A DNA stretch of 64,000 nt from Thermoclostridium caenicola. GTDB lineage: Bacteria > Bacillota > Clostridia > DSM-8532. Where the stretch lies: assembly GCF_900142095.1 (NCBI RefSeq), contig NZ_FQZP01000005.1, positions 51,055 through 115,054 of the forward strand, given 5' to 3'. Positions 20,539-29,331 of the stretch are shown here, in pieces (positions within the stretch are counted from its first letter, which is position 1; each line of letters opens with the position of its first letter). Both the position numbers and the translations under genes were made by a program. The notes under the pieces were generated by a model that saw nothing but the letters and a program-made list of their open reading frames with translations, was not told the origin of the DNA and did no database searches.

Positions 20539-20576
20539 AAAAAAACGCTTAAAACTTCCCCAAGTAAAGCTTAAGC
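20539..20576 (-). terminator. Possible attenuator in the leader of the CIRCE-led operon
   Basis: On the minus strand GCTTAA (20571-20576) pairs with TTAAGC (20547-20552), with an inner 4-bp stem around GGGG, followed by a run of seven T (20539-20545). It lies between the CIRCE promoter and the GH130 gene, about 70 nt before the start. It would stop part of the transcripts. The stem is short and bulged, so it may be weak. Confidence 0.45.
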
Positions 20577-20634
20577 ATCTGCATGAAACTCTATGCGCCG
20601 AAACTGTGAGAACCAATAAACCCCAGTCGTTTTA

Positions 20635-20661
20635 TTAGCACTCAATTCGTTTGAGTGCTAA
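20635..20661. promoter_or_regulatory. CIRCE operator (HrcA binding site)
   Basis: A perfect match to TTAGCACTC-N9-GAGTGCTAA: left arm 20635-20643, spacer 20644-20652, right arm 20653-20661. It starts 4 bp downstream of the -10 box of a minus-strand sigma-A promoter, the standard repressor position. HrcA itself is not encoded in the window. Confidence 0.95.
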
Positions 20662-20665
20662 TATT

Positions 20666-20694
20666 ATTGTATATTTGTGGTTCAGGGTTGTCAA
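20666..20694 (-). promoter_or_regulatory. Sigma-A promoter controlled by CIRCE
   Basis: Minus strand TTGACA (20689-20694), 17-bp spacer and TACAAT (20666-20671). Transcription would start inside CIRCE and run into the GH130 gene. There is no plus-strand gene nearby that it could serve. Confidence 0.85.
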
Positions 20695-20739
20695 TACATT
20701 TTCAGGAAAGCAGTCCGAATCCGGCTTGTCTTCACAGGT

Positions 20740-20770
20740 ATGGGGCCGGTATGTCAAACCCCGGCCCCAT
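20740..20770. terminator. GC-rich hairpin after the flavoprotein gene
   Basis: A perfect 10-bp stem, ATGGGGCCGG (20740-20749) with CCGGCCCCAT (20761-20770). No T-run follows on either strand, so it is a possible but not certain terminator for the minus-strand flavoprotein gene, insulating the CIRCE promoter. Confidence 0.45.
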
Positions 20771-20795
20771 CTCCGCCACAAGTTCATATATCCCT

Positions 20796-21506
20796 TTATT
20801 TCCACGGTCTGGCTTCGCCAAGCCAGCCGTTCCTTTCCCAGTATTCCTTGTCGGCAGGATTCCAGTGATTCGGCTGCTGATTGATTTTGCGGAACATATG
20901 AAAGATAAATTTTTGGGAAATCCTGGGCCTGTATTTTCCAGCCTTCATTTTCCGGGAAATACTTTCTATCTTTCGGGCAATTTTTTCCCTGACAGGATCT
21001 TTCACACCGTTCCAACCCATGGCCTGGACGCTGAAAGCGAGCCGGTGAACCTTCGGTATACCCCACCAGAACATTTGCCTGGCTATGGATTTGGTCACTT
21101 TTCCGGCACCCGCTCCGGCGGTGGTGGAAACCGCTATGCCTGTTTTGGCAAACATCTCTTTTCTGGGTCTGTGTGTCATCCACATATATCCCAAATGATC
21201 GAACAGGACCTTAAGTTGCCCCGTCATCTCCATGCAATAGGTGGGGGAATCAATGATGATGATATCGGATCCCATCATGGATTCAACTATCCTCCGGGTC
21301 TTGTCCGCATGGGGGCACAGGTTCTCATCTTTTGTGATGCAGGTGAAGCATCCTGCGCAAAAATCGGGACCGTCCTTTGGCAGAAAAAATTCGTGGACGG
21401 TTGCGTCCCTTCCAGCCAATTGTTCCCTCAGCATGTCCGTCACATGATATGTACTGCCAAGATGCCCCTGTCCATGAATAATTGTCATCTCCACTTTGAC
21501 ATTCAC
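20796..21506 (-). CDS. NAD(P)H-dependent FMN reductase / iron-sulfur flavoprotein-like
   Basis: 236 residues with a flavodoxin-like fold. MTIIHGQGHLGSTYHVTDML is the phosphate-binding start and DSPTYCMEMTGQLKVLFDHLGY the second FMN loop. Between them CAGCFTCITKDENLC gives the spacing Cys-x2-Cys-x2-Cys-x7-Cys, like the compact 4Fe-4S motif of archaeal iron-sulfur flavoproteins. The C-terminal 80 residues are basic and aromatic and not typical. The start is uncertain: GTG 21506 is given, but GTG 21497 and ATG 21488 are also possible. Likely a redox enzyme of the anaerobic cytoplasm; donor and acceptor unknown. Confidence 0.75.
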   Translation of the reverse strand: MNVKVEMTIIHGQGHLGSTYHVTDMLREQLAGRDATVHEFFLPKDGPDFCAGCFTCITKDENLCPHADKTRRIVESMMGSDIIIIDSPTYCMEMTGQLKVLFDHLGYMWMTHRPRKEMFAKTGIAVSTTAGAGAGKVTKSIARQMFWWGIPKVHRLAFSVQAMGWNGVKDPVREKIARKIESISRKMKAGKYRPRISQKFIFHMFRKINQQPNHWNPADKEYWERNGWLGEARPWK

Positions 21507-21709
21507 CTCTTGTCAAACCCAGGGCTAAAATCCATAATTCATAACAGCCAAGCTACTGCAGGAAATCGACAGAAACACGTTGATGCCGTCACTTAAGCAA
21601 GCTTTTTCATTATATCACAATTCAATCCTTCGGCAGCAAGTACCCGGGTCACAGCCTGGTTCCCCCTGCCCCCGGCATCCGCCGACCACATAAGGAGAGT
21701 CGCCACAGC

Positions 21710-21753
21710 AAAAAAAGCTGCAGGCAACCAAATCATAGGCTTAATGCCGCAGC
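21710..21753 (-). terminator. Terminator after the nucleotidyltransferase-like gene
   Basis: On the minus strand GCTGCGGC (21746-21753) pairs with GCCTGCAGC (21717-21725) with one bulged base, followed by a run of seven T (21710-21716). The rest of the gap 21507-21817 holds no gene. Confidence 0.7.
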
Positions 21754-21817
21754 CGTTAAGCAAATCCATCCTCCCGTTTGGCTATCCTGTTCAAACCGGG
21801 AGTCAATGAAAAAAGCC

Positions 21818-22666
21818 TTATCGGATCCTGTCCGTCACGGTCTCGCCGGACAAACCGGCAATCTCACTGTGCAGTTCATCCAACAGCCGGTAGGCCTCGT
21901 CCGCTTTTCCTGCGGCCATCAGTGTATAAACCGAGCAAACCCTTGACGCCATCTCCCGTGGTTTGATGGTCAGGTCATCCACCCATTTCAGGGCGCCTTT
22001 CTCATTCATCAGATATCGGTTATTTACGGCATTCAGTACCTGCAGCCACGAACAGACAGCCCGGAAAACCGATCCCATGGCATAATGCGTATCCCCCTTG
22101 AATGCCGCCTTTCGGCCGCAGGCCAGCGAAAACCATGCTTCCCATAAAAACCTGCCTATGGTGGCTGTCCGCATAAGGGGCGGGTACTCGCCCTCCGCAT
22201 GGAGCAGAGCCTTCAGTCTGTCCAGTTCCCGTGCTTCGTCCTGCCATAAGGGCTTGCAATAATGCGTCTCCGCTGCGTAGATGGTGTTGACAAAGCCAAA
22301 AGGATGGCCGGACTGGTAATCGATGGTGAGTCGACCTTTGGTGCAATCCCGCAAAACCTCTTCCACTCTTTTAATATCCCGCAGCAGGATATCCACGGGG
22401 GTATTATCCACGGTAAGCCAGGCGCCCCCGTTAATCCACGGCCCCCATTGGCCCGGCGGATGCAGCAGATCGTCCTTATGCCCATCATCAAGCTCTTTCA
22501 GGCACTGGCCAAGGGCGGCTGTATCCAGCACATCCCCGTCATAGTAAACGCCAATATCGTAATCCGATTCCTGGTCTGCTTCTCCCCTGCTTTGCGATCC
22601 ACCCAGGACGATCGCTTTGACGCCCCGGACCCTGGACAGGGATGAAACGATTCTATCAAGTTGCAT
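21818..22666 (-). CDS. Pol-beta-type nucleotidyltransferase domain protein
   Basis: 282 residues. The N-terminus has the nucleotidyltransferase active site GGSQSRGEADQESDYDIGVYYDGD with both metal-binding Asp, and a third acidic strand in TPVDILLRD. The C-terminal two thirds are helical with conserved-looking aromatic residues (RFLWEAWFSLACGRKAAFKGD), like aminoglycoside-nucleotidyltransferase or DUF4037-type proteins. It may nucleotidylate a small molecule, an RNA or a protein. It lies 61 bp after the macro-domain gene on the same strand. AGGAGG precedes the ATG. The substrate is unknown; antibiotic resistance is not implied. Confidence 0.75.
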   Translation of the reverse strand: MQLDRIVSSLSRVRGVKAIVLGGSQSRGEADQESDYDIGVYYDGDVLDTAALGQCLKELDDGHKDDLLHPPGQWGPWINGGAWLTVDNTPVDILLRDIKRVEEVLRDCTKGRLTIDYQSGHPFGFVNTIYAAETHYCKPLWQDEARELDRLKALLHAEGEYPPLMRTATIGRFLWEAWFSLACGRKAAFKGDTHYAMGSVFRAVCSWLQVLNAVNNRYLMNEKGALKWVDDLTIKPREMASRVCSVYTLMAAGKADEAYRLLDELHSEIAGLSGETVTDRIR

Positions 22667-22727
22667 CCTTTCCTCCTAAAAACATGCCATGCCGGCAGGG
22701 AAACCCGAACTGTGCGGCTTTGCCGGA

Positions 22728-23261
22728 TCAGCCATCCGTGCGCTCTGCATTGCTTTCCTGCATAAGCTGGGCAAACAGTTTTTGTGCCAGCTCATAGGTT
22801 GCCTGGTCGTATAAAACCAGGTAAACCGCCATGTCATGGCTATTTAAGAAGTTGCTGATCTCCGACAGGGCTATCCTGACGGCTTCTTCCTTCGGATACC
22901 CGTATGCCCCGGCAGAAATCAGCGGGAACGCGACGCTCTCCAGTTTATGGGCCACAGCCAGGGCAAGGGAATTCCTGTAGCAATCGGCAAGCAGCTTCGC
23001 TTCATTATGGTTGCCGCCCCGCCAGACAGGGCCAACGGTATGGATGACATGTTTCGCGGGCAGCCTGTATCCACCGGTTATTTTGGCCTGTCCTGTTTCG
23101 CATCCCCCAAGAGTACGGCATTCTTCAAGAAGCTGAGGGCCTGCGGCACGGTGAATGGCCCCGTCCACTCCGCCACCTCCCAGGAGCGTCCGATTGGCTG
23201 CATTCACAATGGCATCGACGCGAACCTTGGTAATATCACCGCATAGGATTTCCAGAGGCAT
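22728..23261 (-). CDS. Macro-domain ADP-ribose / O-acetyl-ADP-ribose hydrolase
   Basis: 177 residues, a single macro domain of the MacroD/YmdB type. Signature elements: [35 protein letters not shown] at the N-terminus, including the NAAN and GGGVDGAIH loops, and [21 protein letters not shown] for the distal ribose loop. Such enzymes remove ADP-ribose from acidic residues or hydrolyse O-acetyl-ADP-ribose in the cytoplasm. AAGGAG precedes the ATG. Next gene downstream is the nucleotidyltransferase-domain protein, possibly co-transcribed. Confidence 0.92.
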   Translation of the reverse strand: MPLEILCGDITKVRVDAIVNAANRTLLGGGGVDGAIHRAAGPQLLEECRTLGGCETGQAKITGGYRLPAKHVIHTVGPVWRGGNHNEAKLLADCYRNSLALAVAHKLESVAFPLISAGAYGYPKEEAVRIALSEISNFLNSHDMAVYLVLYDQATYELAQKLFAQLMQESNAERTDG

Positions 23262-23358
23262 TTTATCATCTCCTTATTATTAAAGGTATCATTCTTCCGG
23301 GACAATTCGTCTACAGATCATTCCAGGCAAAAGCTGGCCTGCATCCCTCTTCATTCGG

Positions 23359-24201
23359 TCACTCATCCAGGCCGCAAAGGCGCCTGCTGATCTCAAAAAG
23401 CCTGTTCGCATTCTCGCTTGTCACCTGCCTGCTGTAAGCCTTTTCCTTGCATAAATAATAGTATAGTCCCTCCGGTGCGGGTTCCTGCCGACACAGGTAC
23501 AGGTAGGTTTCAGCCGGTACAGCGGGCGGTACGCCATGCCTCTTGCGCAGGCTCCATACCAGGTTGACCAGAAAGCCGGTTTCCTTGTTGCCGATGTCGG
23601 TTTTGACCAGGCCGGGATCCACCACATAAGCCCGGATGCCGGTGTTTCCATAACGGTCATTGAGGCCTTTGGCAAACAGGATATTGCACAGTTTGGACTG
23701 TTTATAGGCTATAAGTGGGTTGTACCACCTGCGAAACATCGGATCTTTCCAATGCACCCGGATGCCCTTATGGGAATTGCTTCCTGTCAGAATCACACGC
23801 CCGCGCGCTTTTAAGAGTACCGGCAGCAGCATATGGGTCAGCATGAAACCGGCCAGATGATTGAGGGCAAACTGCTGCTCATAACCATCTTCGGTTGTCA
23901 TATACCGGCTCCGAACACAACCGGCATTATTGATCAGGGCATGCAGTTCACCGTTCCATTGCGCATCAAGCAGGTTCCTGATGACCGAAGCGATCCGGAC
24001 CACTTCACGTTGCTGCATCAGATCGGCTGCAAAACAGGCAACCCTTGCGCCCGGGTTTTCAGACAGGATACTAGCTTCCGCCTGTCGGCAGCGGGCTTCA
24101 TCGCGCCCAATCCCCAGCACATTGAACCCTTGCCCGGCCAAAAGCCTGGCCACCTCCAGCCCGATGCCTGAGGTGGCCCCAGTGATCACGACGGTTTTCA
24201 T
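23359..24201 (-). CDS. Short-chain dehydrogenase/reductase (retinol-dehydrogenase-like)
   Basis: 280 residues with an N-terminal Rossmann fold. TGATSGIGLEVA is the cofactor loop, GIGRDEARCRQAEA the region after strand 2 (Arg suggests NADP), NNAG the third element, and the catalytic set Ser (LTGSNSHKG) with YKQSK (Tyr and Lys). It ends with a PGLVKTDIG segment usual in the family. ATG 24201 has AGGAGG 7 nt upstream; ATG 24204 is almost as good. Substrate not predictable. It follows a small unusual ORF on the same strand. Confidence 0.9.
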   Translation of the reverse strand: MKTVVITGATSGIGLEVARLLAGQGFNVLGIGRDEARCRQAEASILSENPGARVACFAADLMQQREVVRIASVIRNLLDAQWNGELHALINNAGCVRSRYMTTEDGYEQQFALNHLAGFMLTHMLLPVLLKARGRVILTGSNSHKGIRVHWKDPMFRRWYNPLIAYKQSKLCNILFAKGLNDRYGNTGIRAYVVDPGLVKTDIGNKETGFLVNLVWSLRKRHGVPPAVPAETYLYLCRQEPAPEGLYYYLCKEKAYSRQVTSENANRLFEISRRLCGLDE

Positions 24202-24264
24202 CATTATACCTCCTGTTGGTTCATCCAATCGGCCACTGCACACCTGTTCCCCAAGTATCGGGGA

Positions 24265-24513
24265 TCATTCAAGGTCTCCAAACTGAAATGTCGCACTGTC
24301 ATGCTCTTGGATGTCAATCCCCTCAATCATAAAGCGTGCGGGTTCATTCTCACTGAAAGCAGGAATTGAAACACAGCTGTGCAAGGGCAACCCACGCATG
24401 CCGGTAGGTTTTCCTCTGCCCACGTCCCCTCCTGTAAAGAAAATGGCGGTGGGCCCGTGCGCGCCACCGATGATCCCGATGGACGAGGCTACTGAAGGCA
24501 TCCTCTGCCCCAC
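24265..24513 (-). CDS. Small protein with a decarboxylase beta-subunit (OadB-like) motif
   Basis: 82 residues or fewer. It contains SSIGIIGGAHGPTAIFFTG, almost the same as the SIGIIGGADGPT(A/S)IF helix of sodium-pumping decarboxylase beta subunits, but the rest (ARFMIEGIDIQEHDSATFQFGDLE) is soluble-looking and unlike OadB. The frame opens well upstream with no ATG; GTG 24513 and ATG 24501 are the only starts and neither has a well-placed ribosome site. It has its own promoter at 24636-24644. It may be a small stand-alone protein using this motif or the remnant of a larger gene. Confidence 0.4.
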   Translation of the reverse strand: MGQRMPSVASSIGIIGGAHGPTAIFFTGGDVGRGKPTGMRGLPLHSCVSIPAFSENEPARFMIEGIDIQEHDSATFQFGDLE

Positions 24514-24635
24514 AAGCTTGAGTGATAACGTACCTTCATCTCCTGCTTTCCTTGCTTTCTGTTATGCTTTGTTTTCCCATTCCTGTCTCGGGTTGGTGAG
24601 GGGTCGGCTTTTGGTTACTACTACCCCAGTATTCG

Positions 24636-24644
24636 ATTATACCA
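24636..24644 (-). promoter_or_regulatory. Extended -10 promoter upstream of the small protein and SDR genes
   Basis: Minus strand TGGTATAAT (24636-24644), an extended -10 without a clear -35. The region 24514-24829 otherwise holds only this promoter and the asnB terminator. Confidence 0.45.
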
Positions 24645-24743
24645 TATCAATAAAACGGATAGCATGAACTCAAGGAAAAGCATCTATCAGACCGGCCGGC
24701 CGCATCAGCTATCAGTAATGAGCTGTCCCCGCATAAATAAAAA

Positions 24744-24786
24744 GGGCAGAAGCAAATGTCTTCCCAACAGACAGGCTTCTGTCCCC
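24744..24786 (-). terminator. Terminator after asnB
   Basis: On the minus strand a long stem, with an outer arm of GGG-ACAGAAGC against GCTTCTGCCC and an inner TGTCT/AGACA, is followed by TTTTTATTTA. It closes the asnB unit. Confidence 0.75.
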
Positions 24787-24829
24787 CATCCAGCGCCCTT
24801 GCGCCATTAATTGCTGCAAGAAAGTTTGC

Positions 24830-26671
24830 TCATGCTCGATACTTCTCCAGCCAATAATTGATCTGAATCATATAGGCCATCATCTGCGGGCCGGCCATGA
24901 GCTGGCCGAACCATGGTTTGCCGTATTCGGCCGGAGCCTGTATAAAGGCAACGGCTTTTTTCTTGTCAATGAAAGCCATAACAGGCGAGTTGGGATTTCG
25001 GATGATCTCCGTAAACTTCCGGGCCAGCAGCCGTTCATAGTTGGGATGGTAGGTTTTCGGGTACGGGCTTTTCCTGCGGAGCAGAAGCTGTTCCGGAAGC
25101 AAATCCCTGCACGCCTCCCTCAAAAGGGATTTTGACACGCCTTCCCGAGACTTCATTTCCCAGGGCACGTTGAAGACATACTCGATGATCCGGTGATCGG
25201 CATAGGGCACACGCGCCTCAAGCGCGGCATACATACTGGCCCGGTCCATCCTGTCAAGAAGGGTTTGCATGAACCACTTGATGTTGAGATAGGTAATCTC
25301 CCGGCGCCTTCTTTCAACCGGGCCTTCCCCTTCCAGGGCAGGAACATCCCGCAGAGAGCAGGCATATCTTTCGGCAACGTAATCCCCCAGCTGAAGTTCC
25401 TTCACAAAATCGTCGGCCAAAAGCTGCGTCCGTGTTTTCAAATCCCTTGACCAGGGGAACGTATCCACCCACATGAGCTCATCCCTGTGAAACCATGGAT
25501 AGCCGCCGAAGATTTCATCGGCGCATTCGCCGGTCAGGGCAACCTTGTTGCTCTTCTTCACCAGCGCGCAGAAATACATGAGGGACGCGTCAATATCGGC
25601 CATGCCCGGCAGATCCTTGGCATCGACAGCGGTATACAGCCAGTCGACCAGCTGGCTTTCATCACATTCGAGATAGGTATGGTTCAAATCATACCTGCCC
25701 AGCATAATGTCCACATAAGGCCGATCCCGCTCAGGCTGGAAGGCGTTGGCCTGGAAGTAGAGGTTATTGTCCTTGAAATCGAACGAAAAGGTGTTGAGCC
25801 GCACGCCGTTCTCGGCGCATACCTCCGAGGCTACGGCCGTGACGATGCTGGAGTCAACACCGCCGGACAGGAAACTGCAGACCGGAACATCGGAAACCAT
25901 CTGCCTTCTGATGGCATCCCGCACAAGGAACCTGACATGTTCCACGGTTTCAGGGTAGCTTTCGGTATGGCGGCGACTTGCCATATCCCAATACCGTACG
26001 GTGTGGAAGCCCTTCCTGGTATAAAGCGCGTAATGGCCGGGTTTGATCTCGCAAACACCCTTGAAAACGCCATGACCGGGAGTCCTGGCAGGACCGATCC
26101 CGAAGATCTCCCGGAAACTCTCCATGTCCAGTTCGGGTTTAATTCCAGGAAAGCGGAACAGGGCTTTTATCTCAGAGCCGAAAACAAGGGTTTGAGCCTT
26201 TATCGTGTAGAAAAGCGGCTTTACGCCCAGGCGATCACGAACCAGTAAAAGCCGTTCCTCCCCTCCATCCCATATGGCAAACGCATAGATGCCATTCAGT
26301 TTATGAACGAAATCCAGACCGTAGTGCATGTAGGCATACAGGATCACTTCCGTGTCGGTGGTGGTTTCAAAAACATATCCTGCCCGCGCCAGTTCCGGGG
26401 TCAACTCATCGGTATTGTAAATCTCCCCGTTATAGATGATGGCATATTCAACGCCATCCCGTTTCCGGACGATGGGTTGCTGTCCGTGACAGAGATCCCT
26501 GATAGAAAGGCGCGTATGGCTGAAGCCCACATTTTCCCTCAAATACTCTCCCGTGTTGTCACGTCCGCGATGGGCGATGGCTTCCCTCATGTCAACCAGG
26601 GTATTTCCCCAGAAACCGGGATCATGGGTGTAGTTCATGGTGTAATCACAGAATCCTGCTATTCCGCACAT
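24830..26671 (-). CDS. asnB: Asparagine synthase, glutamine-hydrolysing
   Basis: 613 residues. Class II glutaminase domain at the N-terminus with the nucleophile Cys2 (MCGIAGFCDY), AHRGRDNTGEY and IYNGEIYN, then the synthetase domain with the ATP pyrophosphatase loop SGGVDSS and GECADEIFGGYPWF. Makes asparagine from aspartate, glutamine and ATP. ATG 26671 is required because Cys2 must follow the start Met; GAGGTAA is upstream. The transcript begins with the AAAGGC hairpin/terminator leader shared with gltB, glnN and guaA, so it probably belongs to the nearby ANTAR regulon. Confidence 0.95.
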   Translation of the reverse strand: MCGIAGFCDYTMNYTHDPGFWGNTLVDMREAIAHRGRDNTGEYLRENVGFSHTRLSIRDLCHGQQPIVRKRDGVEYAIIYNGEIYNTDELTPELARAGYVFETTTDTEVILYAYMHYGLDFVHKLNGIYAFAIWDGGEERLLLVRDRLGVKPLFYTIKAQTLVFGSEIKALFRFPGIKPELDMESFREIFGIGPARTPGHGVFKGVCEIKPGHYALYTRKGFHTVRYWDMASRRHTESYPETVEHVRFLVRDAIRRQMVSDVPVCSFLSGGVDSSIVTAVASEVCAENGVRLNTFSFDFKDNNLYFQANAFQPERDRPYVDIMLGRYDLNHTYLECDESQLVDWLYTAVDAKDLPGMADIDASLMYFCALVKKSNKVALTGECADEIFGGYPWFHRDELMWVDTFPWSRDLKTRTQLLADDFVKELQLGDYVAERYACSLRDVPALEGEGPVERRRREITYLNIKWFMQTLLDRMDRASMYAALEARVPYADHRIIEYVFNVPWEMKSREGVSKSLLREACRDLLPEQLLLRRKSPYPKTYHPNYERLLARKFTEIIRNPNSPVMAFIDKKKAVAFIQAPAEYGKPWFGQLMAGPQMMAYMIQINYWLEKYRA

Positions 26672-26760
26672 ACAGTTACCTCGCTTGCTGACCGGATAGT
26701 GCCGCCGTTTCAACCATACGCCCGCCGGACCTGCAGGCAGCCGGGCATTGCGGCACACAC

Positions 26761-26817
26761 AAAAAAGCGTTCGCCGGAGGATGCACCGTACATCATCCGG
26801 TGAACGCCTTTGTTCAC
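26761..26817 (-). promoter_or_regulatory. ANTAR-type hairpin overlapping a terminator (asnB leader)
   Basis: On the minus strand GTGAAC-AAAGGC-GTTCAC (26800-26817) forms a 6-bp hairpin with loop AAAGGC, which has A at position 1 and G at position 4 as ANTAR proteins require. The 3' half of this hairpin is also the start of a terminator: GCGTTCACCGG (26797-26807) pairs with CCGGCGAACGC (26767-26777) and six T follow (26761-26766). The two folds exclude each other. Confidence 0.7.
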
Positions 26818-26822
26818 ATTAC

Positions 26823-26851
26823 TGTATATGCAGAACGGCGAAAAATGTGAA
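26823..26851 (-). promoter_or_regulatory. Sigma-A promoter of asnB
   Basis: Minus strand TTCACA (26846-26851), 17-bp spacer and TATACA (26823-26828). The predicted start is only a few bases before the AAAGGC hairpin. The remaining gap to 27057 holds a hairpin around 27018-27043 but no clear gene. Confidence 0.55.
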
Positions 26852-27057
26852 CACTTAATTGACGATCCAGGGGGATGGTTCTTCAGGTCAATGTGCAGTA
26901 CAGAGACCAGTTTTTCGGCTCCCTTAATGATAACCTGCATTGTACCCACTATAGCTCCCGTGCTTCGCATCAAAAAGGAAACCCGTAAGCCCGGTCAATT
27001 GCTCCGCAAGAACCGTCCCTATGGAGCCTTTTGAACCACAGGGATCGTCCCCCTGGA

Positions 27058-28653
27058 TCACATATTCAAAGCCGCTTTCAGCAGCCCGAGGAACAACGGA
27101 TGGGGCTTAGTGGGGCGGCTTTTGAATTCAGGATGGTACTGTACACCTATAAAAAACCGGTGAGTCGGCAGTTCCACAGCCTCCACCAGTTTATTGTCGG
27201 GGGATGTGCCGCAAATCACCAAGCCCTTACTTGTCAAAATGTCCCGATAAGCATTATTGAATTCATACCTGTGACGATGTCGTTCGCTGATCCGTTCCTG
27301 ACCGTACAGGCGCCTAAGCAGGGTCCCTTCCCTGGTGATGCATGGGTAAGCTCCAAGCCGCATGGTGCCACCTTTCTGGGTAATGCTTTTCTGCTCTTCC
27401 ATCAGATCGATGACCGGATGCGGGCTGTTTGCATCAAATTCGGAAGAATGGGCGCCGGCAAGTCCGCAAACATGGCGTGCATATTCGATGACAGCAATCT
27501 GCATGCCAAGGCATATGCCCAAAAGCGGGATGTTGTTCTCCCTGGCGTAGCGACAGGCAATGATTTTTCCATCAATGCCCCGATCCCCGAAGCCTCCGGG
27601 TATGATCATGCCGTCGATGCCATCCAGGAGCACATGCACGTTCTCATCCTTTACATCCTCGCTTTCCACCCACCTGATTTCAACCTTCGCCCCTGTATCA
27701 TAGCCGGCATGGTTCAGGCTTTCAATGATGGACAAATAGGCGTCGTGGAGCTTTACATATTTGCCCACAATGGCGATGACCACCTTCTTCTGCCGGCTTT
27801 TGATCTTCTCCACCATGTTTTCCCATTCGCGCAAATCCGGTTCCGGGGTCTCAAGCCCAAGTTCCCGGCATACCACCCGGTCAAGGCCGCTTTTGTGCAA
27901 CATGAGGGGCGCTTCATAGAGGCAGGGTAGTGTCAGGTTTTCAATAACACAGTCCCGCTTCACATTGCAAAACAGGGAAATCTTATCCTTGATGCTTTCA
28001 TCAAAGGGTTCGTCGGCCCGCGCGATAATGATGTCGGGCGAAATACCCATGGACTGGAGTTCCTTGACCGAATGCTGGGTCGGTTTGGATTTATGCTCGT
28101 TGGAACCCTTCAGGTAAGGAACCAGCGTCACATGGATGAACAGACAGTTCCCGCGGCCCTTTTCCAGGGAGATTTGGCGGATGGCTTCCAGAAAAGGCTG
28201 GCTTTCTATATCGCCGGTGGTACCGCCGATTTCGGTGATCAGGACGTCGGCGCCGCTCGTTTCGGCCCCCCTGTATATGAAGTCCTTAATCTCCCCGGTT
28301 ATGTGGGGAATAACCTGGACCGTTTTGCCCAGATAGCCGCCTGAACGTTCACGGTTCAGAACATTCCAGTAAACCTTTCCCGATGTCAGGTTTGAAAACC
28401 TGGTCAAATCCTCGTCGATAAAGCGTTCATAATGGCCCAAATCCAGATCGGTCTCTGCTCCGTCGTCGGTAACAAAGACCTCGCCGTGCTGGAATGGGCT
28501 CATCGTCCCCGGATCCACATTCATATAAGGATCCAGCTTCTGCGCGGCAACTTTCAGGCCTCTTTGCTTCAGAAGCCTGCCCAGGCTGGCGGCTGTAATG
28601 CCTTTTCCAAGCCCGGATACAACACCGCCCGTGATAAAGATAAACTTCGTCAT
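27058..28653 (-). CDS. pyrG: CTP synthase
   Basis: 531 residues, the usual length. The N-terminal amidoligase domain begins [25 protein letters not shown] and carries [38 protein letters not shown]. The C-terminal class I glutamine amidotransferase has PGGFGDRG and the nucleophile loop GICLGMQ, with a C-terminal VQYHPEF. Converts UTP, ATP and glutamine to CTP. ATG 28653 has GGAG 8 nt upstream; the earlier ATG 28683 has none. It is the last gene of the gltB-glnA-nitR operon, an unusual place for it, joined by being another glutamine consumer. Confidence 0.97.
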   Translation of the reverse strand: MTKFIFITGGVVSGLGKGITAASLGRLLKQRGLKVAAQKLDPYMNVDPGTMSPFQHGEVFVTDDGAETDLDLGHYERFIDEDLTRFSNLTSGKVYWNVLNRERSGGYLGKTVQVIPHITGEIKDFIYRGAETSGADVLITEIGGTTGDIESQPFLEAIRQISLEKGRGNCLFIHVTLVPYLKGSNEHKSKPTQHSVKELQSMGISPDIIIARADEPFDESIKDKISLFCNVKRDCVIENLTLPCLYEAPLMLHKSGLDRVVCRELGLETPEPDLREWENMVEKIKSRQKKVVIAIVGKYVKLHDAYLSIIESLNHAGYDTGAKVEIRWVESEDVKDENVHVLLDGIDGMIIPGGFGDRGIDGKIIACRYARENNIPLLGICLGMQIAVIEYARHVCGLAGAHSSEFDANSPHPVIDLMEEQKSITQKGGTMRLGAYPCITREGTLLRRLYGQERISERHRHRYEFNNAYRDILTSKGLVICGTSPDNKLVEAVELPTHRFFIGVQYHPEFKSRPTKPHPLFLGLLKAALNM

Positions 28654-28727
28654 ATTCTTTCGCTCCTTAACTCCTTGCAGCATAAGACAACCCTTGCCGT
28701 CTCCAAAACCGGTCCGGCAAGGATCGT

Positions 28728-29297
28728 TCAGTTTTCATAGATCTTCAGGATGCCCTCGGCTACCTGCCTCCGTGTCATCCGCATATCCATGGCCTGCTTC
28801 TCAATGTACCGATGCGCTTCAGGCTCGGACATGGAAAGATGCGATATCAGAAGGCATTTCGCCCTGTCTATGATCCGTATATCCTCAATCTTCTGGATGA
28901 GCTTTTTATTTTCATTGTGTATGGCTTTAACCTTATTATGGATGGCAGCGGTCAGTTTTATGGCGTTCCACAGCAGGATTTTGTTCACGGGCTTTGATAT
29001 GGTTATGATACCGTGATCTTCAACCCTGCTGGCAATGTCATCATAATGCTCGGCCTTAACCAACAGGATAACTTCGCAAACCCCTGTCTCGGCAATATAG
29101 CGGGCAAAGCTCTCCCCCGGTTCGTCAGGCAGGGGAGCATTGACGATGCATAAATCAAAATCATTGTCGATCAGCACCCGCCTGGCCTGTGCGGCGTTTG
29201 AAAGGGTGGTAATACGGTTCACAGAGGCCTCTGCCAGAATTTGAGCCAGAGAATTTGCTGTTTTTTCAGAATAGCTTACAATAAGAGCACTGTCCAT
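28728..29297 (-). CDS. ANTAR-domain RNA-binding antiterminator with pseudo-receiver (NitR-like)
   Basis: 189 residues. The N-terminal response-regulator fold (1-115) has Asn53 ([10 protein letters not shown]) where a phosphorylated Asp would be, so it is a pseudo-receiver. After a coiled helix ([18 protein letters not shown]) comes an ANTAR domain (about 130-189): [41 protein letters not shown] proteins bind hairpins with loops of type AxxGxx and block terminators. It sits between glnA and pyrG, like NitR described in solventogenic clostridia, and four leaders nearby carry AAAGGC loops. ATG 29297 (GGGTGGG upstream) is preferred to 29318. What it senses is unknown. Confidence 0.85.
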   Translation of the reverse strand: MDSALIVSYSEKTANSLAQILAEASVNRITTLSNAAQARRVLIDNDFDLCIVNAPLPDEPGESFARYIAETGVCEVILLVKAEHYDDIASRVEDHGIITISKPVNKILLWNAIKLTAAIHNKVKAIHNENKKLIQKIEDIRIIDRAKCLLISHLSMSEPEAHRYIEKQAMDMRMTRRQVAEGILKIYEN

Positions 29298-29331
29298 GGC
29301 ATCCCACCCATCCGGCAATTTTGAAAAAGCC

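Noticed and set aside
26710..26973. An 87-codon frame between pyrG and asnB
   Set aside because: It runs through the asnB promoter, the AAAGGC hairpin and the terminator, and has no family or good ribosome site, though its first 40 codons look coding-like.
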